A stretch of DNA of 64,000 nt from Anaeramoeba flamelloides (lineage: Eukaryota > Metamonada > Anaeramoebidae), in assembly GCA_027625915.1 (NCBI GenBank), contig JANTQA010000076.1:2542001-2606000 (forward strand). The letters run 5' to 3'. The position numbers and the translations under genes were made by a program. This document shows, one piece after another, positions 11,513 to 23,905 of this stretch. Each line of letters begins with the position of its first letter. Within the stretch, counting starts at the first letter, position 1. The notes beneath the pieces are model-generated. The model was not told the origin of the DNA. It did not search any database and saw nothing but the letters and a program-made list of their open reading frames with translations.

Positions 11513-14178
11513 TTTTTTTATCATCTTTTGGAATTTAAAATTTTGATTTTATTTTTCATTCTATTTTTTTAATTTTTTTCTTTTTCTTTTTCTTTTTCCT
11601 TTTTCCTTTTCTTTTCATTTTTTTCTATTTTTTTTATTTTTTCCTTATTCTTGTTCTTTTTATTTTCTTCTATTTTTATTTCAATAATTTTTTTTTTTCA
11701 ACTTTATCAATTTAAAAATACAATATGAAATTTTTTTCTTTTATTTACAACAAAATTAAAAACTTTTTTTAAAATATTCTTTAATAACAGTTTTAATTTT
11801 GAAATTATTACTTTTTTTTTTTTTTTTAATTCTTTCAATCTTGAAATCAAGAGAAATGATAATTTCGTTTTTTTAATTTTTTTACAAATTACAGCTGTTT
11901 GTCTACTCGAATAGAATTTTCAATAAATAACAAGAAAAATTTTAATTCATATTTATATTTTCGTCATCTGATATTAGAATTAGAATTTTGCTATTTTTCA
12001 AATATATGGTAAGAATGTTTTATTTAAAAAAATTTGTTGTAATTAAGACCAAAATCGAAATTTAATTAGAAAAGTGTTAAAACCTAAATCTTGGTTCACT
12101 ATTTTGTTAAACAAACCCCCAGAATCTTTTGCTAAAAATTGAAAAAAAAAAAAAAATATTTTAGAAAGGTTTTATTATTTTTTCGTAACTAAAATCAAAA
12201 TAAATTTAAAGATCCTTTCAAAGGGTGGTAAAAATTGCTTGTTTTTTTTTGAAAATTTGTACACATAGAAAAAACTATTTTATAATTTTAGAGTAAAAAT
12301 TGAAGTTTCATTTTATTTTTTTGAAAAAATTGATATTTCCTTTGAATTTTTTTCCTGAAAAAATACTTCCCCCTTTTTTCTGTACCGAGTGGAACACATA
12401 CCACCAAAAAAAAAACAATTTTTAAAATCAAAATTGAATTTTAACTATTCTTTTTATGAGTTCAGAAATTAAATTTCTCTTTTTTGTTCTTTTCTTTATC
12501 CAAATAAATTTAATATATACTAACTCCCAAAACCTTCAAGCTATAAATTGCTTTTATTTTTGGTGTATATTTGTAATTTTTGAACTCAATTTGTAATAAA
12601 TAATCTCAAAAAATATATCTCATTAATGAAAACAAGCATCAAATTCGTGATATCTATCACGATTTAATTTTTTGAAAAATTTTACTTCAAAAAAAGGAAT
12701 TAAACACTGTTTACCAGTCTTACTCCAAACTAAATAACTTTATTATACATTAGAATTGTTAATTATTAATGTTGTTTTCCAAAAAAGTTTTTCAAAAAAA
12801 AAAAAAAATAAAATATCTTCTTTTGTTTCAAAAATTGTATTATTTCAATACATTTCGTTTTTCAATACAAAACCATTTTCGAATAATATCTAATGATCAA
12901 AAAAACAAATTTATAAACTTTTTTAATCTTGTTAAATTCAAATTTCAAAGAGTAACTTTTAATTCAATTCCAAATTAATAGATTGTTAATTATGTTTTCA
13001 CAATCAACAAAAAATGTTTCATTTTATTATCTTTGAATTTTTTTCTTTATTAGTTTAACAATCAACATCTAGCATTCAATTATTTAATATTCAGATAAGA
13101 GTCAATATTATTTTTGATTAAGATGACAGGAAAGGAGAAATTATAATAAGTGCCGAAAAAATAGTAAAATACATATAGCGTTTTTCAGTCAAAGAAAAAA
13201 TGATTTTTTTCTTATTTTTCAATTTACTTTTTTTCTATTTCCGTTTTTTTAGAAAATTTTTTTTATTTTTTGCATTTTTTTTTAAGTAAAAAGTAGAAAA
13301 GAAGAAAAATAATCAAATTCGTGTTTCAAATTTAAGACAGCTATTAAAGAAGAGAAATGGTTATGATACTATAATTTCTTCTTTATATATAATTATCTTT
13401 TACTGAGATGATAGTCTGGTTATAACTACGTTTATAATGTGATCAACTTTTAAAATATAAGATAATATACAATTCGAGCTGGTTTCCATGGTAACAATTT
13501 AGACATTTTATACATAACCATCATTACATAAAAGAAACAAAAATACACTCAACACTATGGGGTTCAAAAAAAAACATTTTCAATGATGTTTTTAATTTAT
13601 TTTTACTATTTTTTTTTCTCTCTTTGATTTCTTTTTTTCATTGCTCTTTTTCTTGTTTGTGTTTACAAAATAAACTTTTACATTCTATTTTTTTTATTTT
13701 TTTCGTTTTTTCTTTTTCCATTTAATTCTTTTACTTTTTCTTATTACTTTCTTTTCTTTCTTATCTTTGTTTAGAAATAATTTTTTTTTTTTTCATTTTT
13801 AAAAGAAAAGATATCATTGAGTTACAATCTTGCCTACTTTATAGTTAATTTAAAAACACCGAAATAAATTTGGAGTTTTAGAAAGTGCTTTAAAGTGCCA
13901 TAGATTGCCTAAAATTTCCAGAATTCAAAAGAATAGAGTAATATCAAAAACATTTATCTCAATTCTTTTAAGTTTTGGAAAAGCTAACGACGGTTTTTTT
14001 TTTTTTTTACTTTTTGAAATTAAAAGAAAATTTATTTGATCTTTTTTTCATTTCTGGAAATACAAAAAAATCATAAAAATGTTTTCTTGAACTTTTCTAT
14101 TTATCTATAAAATCTAAAGATTTTTGTTTGGTTTTTTTGAATTTTCTATTTATTTGGAGAATCAATAGATTTTCGTTA
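11513..14178. other. Gene-free stretch with dispersed-repeat remnants
   Basis: The first 200 bases are T-rich 3' sequence of the vWA gene. The part 12540-13115 is a diverged copy of 17500-18080 (shared blocks such as CTTGTTAAATTCAAATTTC and TTCCAAATTAATAG). The part 13855-14175 is rich in AGTGCTTT/AGTGCC words. No gene was found. Confidence 0.5.
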
Positions 14179-14252
14179 GGTTTTTTTTACTTTAGAAATA
14201 AATCGAAAATTTTAAGAAATTTTCGGTTTATTTCTAAAGTAAAAAAAAACCG
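14179..14252. repeat. Near-perfect hairpin, arms about 34 nt
   Basis: The left arm GGTTTTTTTTACTTTAGAAA.. (14179-14213) is the inverse of the right arm ending ..TTTCTAAAGTAAAAAAAAACC (to 14252), with about one mismatch and a 4-nt centre. A diverged relative of the same hairpin lies at about 23262-23332, so this is a dispersed foldback repeat rather than a terminator. Confidence 0.8.
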
Positions 14253-14719
14253 AGAGCACTTCACAATCAAAATAGAAAACCTCAAAAAAAGCTAGAACAC
14301 TTCACAAATAAACAGAAAACTCAAGAAAACCTAACGTGAAGTGCCTAGGTTTTTTTTAATTTTTTTTTTGAATCACTTCTCTTCAATAATAAACAAAAAA
14401 ATAAATAAAGTTTTTTATGAGTAGAAAGTAAAATTAAGAAACAAGATACACATAAGATAAAAAGAAAAAGAAAATGACCAAAATAAAAAAAAAAATATTA
14501 TTTAATTGTTTCTTTCTTTTTAAATTTTCAAAAAAGATTTTTAATGGAAAAATAAGGAATAAATTTTTTAAAAAAAGATTTTTAATGTAAAAATTCTTTT
14601 TTCTTGATCAAATTATTTTAAAAAAATATTTCAAAGAAATATTAGGAGAATATATAAAATTGGTATAATAATATATATATTGCCATATCTGTATTTAAAA
14701 AATAATAATTGTAATAAAT
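14253..14719. other. AT-rich 3' flank of the cathepsin-like gene
   Basis: AGTGC-containing words continue from the hairpin to about 14345, followed by A/T homopolymers. I see no gene. Confidence 0.4.
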
Positions 14720-17700
14720 TTAATTTTCGCTGGTTGTGTGAACACCAGTTGGATAAAACGCGTTCGAAGCTATACCACATTCATTTCCACCACCCTTAAG
14801 TAAAAGCATATATCCTTCATCACCCCATCCTTTACCGTATGAATTTCTTAATATCCAATAATTTTCACCACCCGTAGTACCATATCCCACAATTAAAACA
14901 ACATGTGTTTGCTCAGTTTTCGAACAAGATTCATCTGAATACACACCTGATTTATAAAAAAGAAAGGTTAAAAGTGATGAGTCGATTGCGGCAGCTACTG
15001 GTCTCCCTTTAACTGCATTTTGGAGTTGATCTTCATCGCCTTCATCTACCATTGTGTGCCCGGTTAAAAAAAAGTGATTTGTACACCCACCACTTTGACA
15101 TATACCATCTTTTCCAGAATAAGAATAATGGTTTGAAAGACATAAACCCCCATTACTTTTAACCCAATCAAATGCCTATAATTGATTCCAAATTTTATTT
15201 TATGTTGTTTTATAAATGAAAAAAATAATATGTTCATTAATTATTCGATGCTTTTTTTGCATTTTTGTGAAAAAAAATGAAGTTGATTTGAATTTTCATT
15301 TAAAAGTTTTAATACAATTTTACATTTTTGAAAATTTTGAATTGTGAGAACTTTATTGAAAAAAGATTTTAAGTTTCATAAGATATTTTAACTTTGAAGA
15401 TAAAAATATCATTAATTATCCTCTTTGTGAAAACAAAATTACTTTTTAAAAATTTTCAATTTTTTCGAGTATTATTTTTTAATGAATTTTAGGTTTTATT
15501 AAAATAGTGTTTTAAATCTGGAAATGTGTTTATACGGATCATTGAAATAAATTAAAGAGTAAATCAATAGAAAAGAACTGAGAAAAGGTGTGTATTTTTG
15601 AAACAAATATTTTCTATATTAGCCAAACAAGAACTATCACCTTTCCAAATAAATTTGTTGAAATCAAGATGAGAAAAAAAAAATATCGACCAAAATATAT
15701 TTTATAATAGATTTGTTTCTTCTTCATCTTCATCATTTGTACGAACCCATAAAATCTTACCTTCAAATTTTACCTCTTCATTACTATCATTATTTTTTAA
15801 CAAAAAAACTTTTGTAAAAATTTTTTTTTCAAAATATTTTAGCAAATATTTTTATCAGAGTAAAAACAAAGAATCTTACTTCAAATAGTAAAGGAAAAAC
15901 ATTGTATTATCGAAAAGTAAAGCTACTTCAAAAAGTTCAACTTTTTAAAAAAAAAAAAAATATTGAAAAAAAATCAAAACAAAAAAAATATATGACTATT
16001 TATGTTTTTGCAAATTGCAACTTAATGGAAAATAAATTGTTTTACAATCAAACAAATTCATACAATAAATATATTTTTCTTAAGAGGACCTTCAGAAATA
16101 TTATATTTTCTCTGAACAAATCCTAAATAGATGTATTAATTGACTTGGAATAATAATCATTTTAAAATCAAACAAATTCATACAATAAATCTATATTTTT
16201 GAATAGAGGAATTTAAAAAATAACTTATTTTCATTAGCAAAATATTAATTAGTAGGTTTTTATAAAAATTCTACATATACCTTATTTTGGAAATTCTTTA
16301 GAAATAGATAGTAAATTGTTTTTCAGAAATTTTAGAATTTTTAAACAAACAATTTCTGATAAAATTCGATAATATAGAAGAAAGTTCATCAAAAATGTAA
16401 AATAGACGAAAAATAATTTTAAGAAACACAAGAATATCTAAAACATTTTACAGTCAAAGGAATCCAGCTTTAATGGGTGAATTATGTCCCTTAAAAGGTT
16501 TGAATGGATCTTAGAAGGTAAAATATATTTGGAAATTTCACAATTGAAATCATTTTTTGAATATTTTGATTTTTTTCTGTTTTTTTTTTTGATTTTGTTT
16601 TTGAAAAGTAATTCGTTTGGCAATTTTTTTTTGTTATTGCAAGATCTATAGTCACCAAGTAAAAAATATGTTATTCTAATGCTATTTAAACTGTCAAAAC
16701 GGTTTTAGAAAAATGATATTGATTTCTATTGGAATTTTATTTGATCTTTAATTGAAGATTAAAATGAAAATTGTTGTTTTTCTCAATTGATAAATAAGAA
16801 TTTTTATTTTTTCAATTTTTAAGAAAATTTATTGATTTATTAGATTTATTTCATACATGGTATCAACTATTCTTCGATAGGTATTATTCTACTTTTTTAT
16901 TATTTGTTCTTCAAACGGTCTATTATAAAAAAATAATTGGAAATGACAAAAATTTTTGGACCAATTTGACAGAAACAAAGTTTACACTTTCATTCAATTT
17001 AGAAATAATTTTGATTTTTCAAAATATTTTCTGATCTTTTATTGTCATTTCTTTTTTGTTTTCATTTCCTTTTTTCCAGTTACTTAATCTTTTACGTTAG
17101 AAGATCAGAAAAAAAGTTTTTTCGAATGCTTGATATTTAGTTACAATTGAGTCCCTTTAAATAGAAAAAACTCAAATAGGATTAGTTAGTGGTATCGAAC
17201 CATTTGATCGAACAATAATTGTTAGTAGAAATTTCAACAAATTTACCAATACATTTTTTTTGTTTTGCCCATCTCCCAAATTTTTGACACAACAAGAATT
17301 TTTTTTTTACTTTGATTTGTAATTATTTTTTGTTTTGTTGGATATTGTAAATTTGAAATAACAAATGTTAACATTTGAATTAATTATAAGTTAGTATTTC
17401 TCAAGGAATTTGTTTAATAAGATTTTTTTTTTTCAAAAAATGAATTTTTGTGTGTCAAAAATTTTGAATTGGAGTTTACTATCAAGCATGCAAGTTATAT
17501 CTAGCTTTCTTTTAAGAGTAGATTTGTAATATTTCAAACTCAAATGGAAATAAATAATCTCAAAAAGTAAAACTAATTAATGAAAATCGGAACCGAAACC
17601 CCCATGATGTTTATTAAAGATTCTATTTTTTAAAGAAAATTTCTTTTCAAAAAAAGCAATTAAATATATTCCACATCCCCACTTTAAACATACTAATGTT

Positions 17701-18973
17701 TTTGTCGTTTAGAATTCGAAATTGTTAAGATAGTTTCTAAAAAATATTATTTGAAATAAAAGCAAAATACCTTCTTACGTTTTGAAAAATTTCAGTATTT
17801 CAAGACCTATCTTTTTTAAATATAAATATCTTTTTGATAAATCTCTTATGATCAAAAAAACTTGAGTACCTAAACTGTTTTAACCTTGTTAAATTCAAAT
17901 TTCTTTTTGTGCTCTTAATTCAGTTCCAAATTAATAGGGTTTTATTAGCGTTCCCCAATAAATTAAAATAGTTCCAGTTTGTTATCTTTGTAATTTTTTA
18001 TTCTTTATTAGTTTATTGATGAACAATTCTTATCCAATTTTTCGTTTTCAAATTAAGAGTCAATATTATTTTGGGTGACTATTATTGGTCACTGAATATT
18101 CGAAAAAATAAAAAATACCAAAATTGTAGCAAAAGTTATATTATTGTATTTAGGGTATCCAAGTGAATTAAAATAATGAAAGTGGTAACATAAGAAAAAC
18201 TTCTTTTTTGTAAAGGTGTTTTTTTTTTTTTTTTTTGTTTTTTTTTTTTTCTTCTTTTTGATTAATAAAAAGAATTCAATTTTTTTTTTTTTTGTGTTCT
18301 GGGTAACCACCCAAAACAAAAGGCAATGAGTTAATTTATTATTTACTTTTCAGAAATTTATTACGATCCTTTTTAAAAAGATTTAACATTCAAATATTTT
18401 GCAAAGGTTACTTTTAATAAAAAGAAAAAAAAAAAGAAAGAATTTTATAAAACTTACAATATCCTGCCTTCCACCATAACAGCCATAGTTATTAGGAACA
18501 CAATCAATCAATTCTTGTGCAGCTGCATTTTGTAAAATATCACTAGCAATAGATGCGGCACTTTCGATGGCACCAATTGCACCAAAAGCCCATGAACTAG
18601 CACAAATTCCTTCATAAGGAACAGCTGTGACAGCACCGACGGTATTCCAATTTATAGTGTCTTCTTGGGGTTCTGTTTCGTCAATTTTGCCTGTAAGCGA
18701 TCGATAACTGTAGTCTTCTTCTTTAGGTGAATACAAATCACCAAATTGATTCATACCAAGTTTATACGAGAGATCGGTTCTCGCGTTGTGTGTGTCGATA
18801 AATTTCTTTGTTGCAACAAAATTATTAAATGCTTGTTCTTCTTTTGTTGCAGACTCATAGGCCTTATTATATTTGATCTTAAAATCTTCAAATTGCTTTC
18901 TATTTTCATTTAAGCACAAAAAAAAAGGTAACAGCAAAAATAAAAGTGTGAGTGTTAAACTCCAATTTTTCAT
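14720..18973 (-). CDS. Cathepsin-L-like (papain C1A) protein with Ser at the catalytic Cys position
   Basis: Predicted 323 residues in two exons, 18973-18458 (172 codons) and 15175-14720 (151 codons plus TAA), joined phase 0 (GATATT|GTAAGT .. TATAG|GCATTT). Order: signal peptide (NWSLTLTLLFLLLPFFLC), I29-type propeptide with NQFGDL near residue 75, then the papain fold. The active-site region is YEGICASSWAFG where the family has QGQCGSCWAFS: the catalytic Cys is Ser (residue 127) and the oxyanion Gln is Glu. The other catalytic positions are kept: His in THVVLIVGYG and Asn in WILRNSYGKGWG, as are CYGG and the disulfide cysteines. Full length, no internal stops. It is either inactive or a Ser-type enzyme comparable to Plasmodium SERA5 (established for that family; extension here is inference). 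Likely secreted or lysosomal. Confidence 0.88.
15176..18457 (-). other. 3.28-kb intron of the cathepsin-like gene, filled with repeats
   Basis: Begins GTAAGT and ends TATAG on the minus strand. It contains an inverted copy (about 16640-17290) of a repeat also found at 32860-33560 and 52250-52950, and a copy (17500-18080) of the repeat at 12540-13115. The rest is homopolymer-rich. It is about ten times longer than the eL18 and vWA introns, probably by transposon gain. Confidence 0.75.
15702..15815 (-). other. Coding-like patch inside the intron
   Basis: The minus-strand frame reads ..SNEEVKFEGKILWVRTNDED.. to a TAA at 15702-15704. The codon composition looks like a real C-terminal exon. It is on the same strand as the cathepsin gene but cannot join it without losing the second exon. 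It may be the end of another gene or a pseudogene fragment. Not recognised. Confidence 0.25.
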
Positions 18974-19178
18974 TTGAAAAAAAAGAAAAAATGAGTAAAT
19001 GAATAGATGATAAATCTATTTTTTTTTTTTTAAGGTTTAGAGAATACTGAATGATAAAAATGTAAACTTAGTTTAACCTTTTGAAAGTATTTTATAATCA
19101 AATATCTTCTAAAAATTGAATAAATAAATGTTTCTAAGGTTATTATAAAAAATTTGTAAAACCAAACAAATCCATTAA

Positions 19179-20635
19179 GGTTTACAATCCCTGAAATCTG
19201 AATAAAGATTATCTTGTGTTGTGCGTGGTAACTTGTTAATTTGGTTCTTAGCTGATCAATCTTGTGCTTGGTATGGGCTTTAATAGTTGTTCAAAATATC
19301 AATTTTTTAACACTTTATTTTTTTTTTTTTTCGAAATCCAAATTGAAGTGTGTAAGATTAATTGGCTGGAACTTAAGTTATAAAAAAATGTGTTTTGTGT
19401 ACTGTTGATTGAAATTGTTAATTAGGTTTGGTTTTATTTGGTGCTTATAAAAAAATTTTTTTTTCATTTAGTTGATTGACAAAAAAGTTAATCAAAATTT
19501 TTTTCTACAACTCAAAAATCTAAATATATTTTTTTTTTTATTGTTGAGCAGAGGTGATTCAACAAAATTACCTCCTATTTGCCTGAAACTCTAAAATTGT
19601 ATTTAGAGTTTTTTTATCCTAACTGTAATGTAAGCAGGATTACAGCTCAAAGGATATCTTTTCTTTAAAAAATGAAAAGAATAAATTATTTCTGAAAAAA
19701 GACAAGAAAAAGAGAAAGAAAAGCAAGAAATGAAAGAGTCAAAAAATAATAGAAAAAAGAAAAAACTTCAGTGAAAAGTTTTTTGTGTGCCCCAAGTGTT
19801 GAATGGGCTGGTGGTTGTTTCCTTTTATGTCGTTTTTTTTTTGGATCGCCACCATAGGTTGTTTTAATAAAGAGTTCTAAATATTTGAACAACTATAGAT
19901 CAAATGAAAAAGGCTGTTTATTAAATTTTGATTTAGAACTTTATAGATGGGTTGAATCTAAAAAGCTCTGGTTTTTAAGAATAAGATTTGGTTTTCGAAA
20001 TTTTCTTTTCAGTTGCTTTGCTTTTTTTTTTTTATTTTTTTTTTTTTTTGTTTTTTTTTTTTTTTTTTTTTGAAAGTTTCCCAAATCTTGTTTTCGCAAA
20101 ATCCCAGTACAAGATACCGACTTGACAGCAAAAACCCAGTCCAAGTAACGACTCGACAGATAGTACGGAAAGTTCAATTCGGTTCACTTTGGTTGGTTTC
20201 AGATCGCATTCGTTGGATTCAGTTCTCTACAGTTGCATAAGTCCTCGTAGAAGATCTGATCATGAACAAGTTTGGTTGGGTTAGTCATGACCAGGTCAAC
20301 CAATTCTTATAATGATTTTTTATACTTTTTACCTTTCCCAAACACCTAAAAAAACAAAAAGAGAAACCTAGAGCCCAAGCAACTTAAGAAGGGAAATTTG
20401 GAAAAAGTAAAAAGTATAAAATCTAAATATATTCTTAAACACCAACCAATTTATTAATCTTACACTCTTCAATTTGGATTTTGAAAAAAAAAAAAATAAA
20501 TTGTTAAAAAATTGATATTTTGAACAACTATTAAAGCCCATACCAAGCACAAGATTGATCAGCTAAGAACCAAATTAACAAGTTACTACGCACAACACAA
20601 GATAATCTTTATTCAGATTTCAGGGATTATAAACC
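19179..20635. mobile_element. TTAA-flanked element with about 190-bp terminal inverted repeats, copy A
   Basis: The ends GGTTTACAATCCCTGAAAT and its inverse (ATTTCAGGGATTATAAACC) are each flanked by TTAA (19175-19178 and 20636-20639). The long arms are 19179-19370 and 20450-20635 and are highly similar. TTAA targets are the hallmark of piggyBac-type DNA transposons; no piggyBac transposase is visible. A shorter copy at 59458-60138 has the same arms but a different centre. The centre here contains a GC-richer coding-like block (20073-20312). Confidence 0.75.
20073..20312 (+). pseudogene. Coding-like block carried inside the TTAA element
   Basis: The plus-strand frame reads KVSQILFSQNPSTRYRLDSK.. 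to SLWLVSDRIRWIQFSTVA, one TAA at 20238-20240, then continues in the same frame with VEDLIMNKFGWVSHDQVNQF to a second TAA. GC content and codon pattern are far above the surroundings. The protein is not recognised. It could be a transposase remnant or a captured host exon; the other copy of the element lacks it. Confidence 0.35.
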
Positions 20636-20819
20636 TTAAACCCAGTTAAAATATATACCATTATAAAAAAAAATTAATAATTAAAAATTTAAGAATTTAA
20701 AAATGATATAATTTTCCAATCGAAAATATTAAAATTTCTATTAAAAATTTCAAAAATAAACCATAGAAACATTTCAGAAAATTGAAAATTTAAAATAAAC
20801 TTTTTTTCAAAAATTTTTA

Positions 20820-20940
20820 CTCATATTATAATGTTAATAGGGGCTGTTTTGTAGTTTATCACAGATTCTTATCAAAAAAATATTTTAAATTTTTTAGATC
20901 AGAATCATTTTTTGTAATTTTGAAAATTATAGTTTTGCTT

Positions 20941-20973
<33 letters not shown>

Positions 20974-21336
20974 CTTTTTCTTTTTCTTTTGTTTACCTTT
21001 TTCTTTTCTTTTTTTAGCAAAAGATCATTTAAAGAAAAACATCTTATAAGATCTTCAAAAAGACAAATAATCATTTAGAAAATTGAGATGATATAAGGTC
21101 TTTTAAAATAAATTTAATTATTAGTAAAAAATCTTCTTGTTCAACTTTTTTTCAGTTAAAGTTGAGTAATAAAAAAATAGCTAATGCCCATTTCAAAAAT
21201 TATGACTCAATTATTTTAAGTTTATTGGTTTTATTTTTTTTTAAGTTTTGAAATATCAGGTTTTTATATATTTAGAATGATTTAAAAGTGAATTACAAAT
21301 TAGATTAAATTGTTAGTTGTTCTTGGATACTAAATG

Positions 21337-21370
<34 letters not shown>

Positions 21371-23905
21371 TCAATTTATATTTCAGGTGACCCAAATTAT
21401 ATAAAAAGGTGCAAATATTATTATTGATGAAAATAAAATAGATTCGATTCATTTGAAAATATAAATTAAAGAAGTTAAAAAAAAATAGAAGACCTGAAAA
21501 AAAATCCTTAACATGGTTTTTAATTGTGAATATTAGGAAAATTAATGTGTAATTTCTTTTATTTTAAAGCAAATCCTTTTTTTTTATAAGAATTAAAATT
21601 TTTTATAATTATAACTCACACACTTATCAGAATGATGATTAATGGAATTACACTTGTTCAAAATACTATTCAATAAATTAAAAAAAAAGAATAAAAATTT
21701 ATCATTTTCAAAACTCTAGCAAACCTCTCTAAAGCCAGACTGTTTTTTTCAAAAAAATTGAGGTACTTGGGTTATCAAAAAATTACTTGAATATTATATA
21801 GAGGCACTCTACTTTAATGAACTTTGGGTAGGTTTATTATTAGGCCCATAAAAAATTATTTATTTATAAAAAGGACTTGATTGAAAATAAAAAAAAATTA
21901 TACATCAATTTTACTGAAACTTACAATGAAAAATCTTGCCAGAGATTATTTTCATTTTAGGTATTTTTTCCCTACTATATACAAATTATCCTATTAAAAT
22001 TCAAAATATTCTTTAATAATTGGTTGTCTAACCATTAAAAAAATATTATTGAATATAAAAAAAAAAGATAAATTTTATTTATAAGAAGGTGAAATGAAGA
22101 GGTATCTTTAAACTATAGAAGCATTTCTTATAATCAAAGTTTATCAAGATTATTTCTAAAAATACTATTTAAACCAATTGAACTTACTTGTAAATTTATT
22201 CACAAATTCCAATTTGGTTTTCGGAAAAAAGGTTATACTCATATTATTTTATTAACTTTCATAAATATTTCTAATCTGATAAAATAAAATAACGAAATGA
22301 AAATGAAAAAACAGATATTATTAAGATTGGTCGAATAAAATTTTTTTGATTTATTTAATTTTAAAATAATTAGAAAAATAATAAAAAAAATTATTTTAAA
22401 TAAAATTATTAAAAAATTTTTTTAAAAATATATACAAGTGAAAGACTCGGTATATTTCAAGAAAATCCATTCCACCTATTTTATTTGCTCTAATTTCACA
22501 TTTTCTTTTCTGAAAATCATACTATTAACAATTTATTGCCAAATTTTGCAACTAATTTAATTGTATTATAAAAGGAAATAAAAATGATTGAAATTTAAAT
22601 CCAAGATCTGAAATTATACTTCAATTTGGATTAAAACCGAATAAATACAAAACAGAAATTACTTAAGATTTATCAAGGATTAAATGTTTGAGTATTTATT
22701 TAGAAAAAAATTCACATCTAGTTTATAATTTAAAAGAACAACTGAAATTCAATCATTCTAAAAAATTATTAACAAATAATAATCTTAATAAAGTAATTTA
22801 AAAATAAGATTACTTAAATGTTTAATATTAAGCCAATTAACATATGAGTTCGGATTTTTAATTAGGAAATAAAAACTTTAAATTACTTAAATTCTTGAAT
22901 TAATTAATGTCTTATAGAAATATGTAAAATAAATGGAAACCTATAAATACTATTTTTTTTTAATAAAAATCGAAATCTAAGATATTATAATTCAGTTAAT
23001 AAATATAAACTAAAATTCAAAAAAAAATTAAAAAATTTACTCTTCCTTATTTGGAAAAATTTATAAATATAATCAATGAACAATCAATGAAATTAACTGG
23101 AATTCAAGAGATTTATATAAATTAAAAAAAGAAATTTATAAATACACAAATAATGAGTTGTTGAATTCCAAAAGCTGGATATAACATTTGGTTTTCTAGA
23201 ATTTGAGAAATTGAGTTAAATCAAAGATTTTACTACATTCGTTTAAATTTTGGTAAACCACTGTTAGGTTTTTTTAATTAAAGAAATAAAAAGAAAATTT
23301 TTGAAATTTTCAGTTTATTTCAAAATTAAAAAAAACTTAGACACTTTCCGACACTTTTCATTAGTTTTACAAAAATTTAAACGAATAGAGTAAACTCAAA
23401 GATTTTTATGCAATTCATTTAAATTCTTAAAAAAAGCTGAGCACTTGGTTGGACTTAACGATACTTGACGACAATATTTCACAATAAATAATATATCAAA
23501 AATATTTATTGAAAACTCAAAGATATTTAGTTTATCTATTCAAGCTCAACAATTCTAAAATTCTGGACATTTACTTTTTTCATAAATAGATATTATTATT
23601 TAATAGATTAAAACTCATATCAATTAGTCCTTTCTGTTCAAAACATGGACAGAATGAAATAGTAAAAAATATTTATCAATTTTTTATGGGTATGTCCTTC
23701 CTATTAATAAAATAGATTAATTTTTTTAAAATAAATTATAAGAAATAAATCTTAATATAATAATTATAAACCAAAATTGTTTGAAATTCTTTTTATTAAT
23801 TAATAATTGTGAAATCAATGATTTTACACTGAAATTTCTGAAAGGGAATTTAAGTAAAAGTACATTTAAAATGTAATTTACACTTCTTCAATAATAATAA
23901 TAAAC
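20820..23905 (+). mobile_element. Decayed LINE with reverse-transcriptase remnant
   Basis: At 22137-22286 the plus strand reads SLSRLFLKILFKPIELTCKF followed by QFGFRKKGYTHIILLTFIN. This is the LINE reverse-transcriptase motif in which (N/Q)QFGFR(K) follows a block of the type L(S)K(I)FEKIL. Just upstream another frame gives NYRSIS-like residues, so the frame is broken. Near 23640-23700 the words CSKHGQNEIVKN resemble the C-terminal Cys/His region of LINEs. Multiple stops and shifts are present. The 3' part (22230-23905) matches 1-3345; the 5' part (20880-21290) is found inverted at 60830-61270. Ends are approximate. Confidence 0.65.
21336..21372. repeat. (AT)n microsatellite
   Basis: An AT dinucleotide run of about 12 units, followed by a broken continuation. 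Confidence 0.9.
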
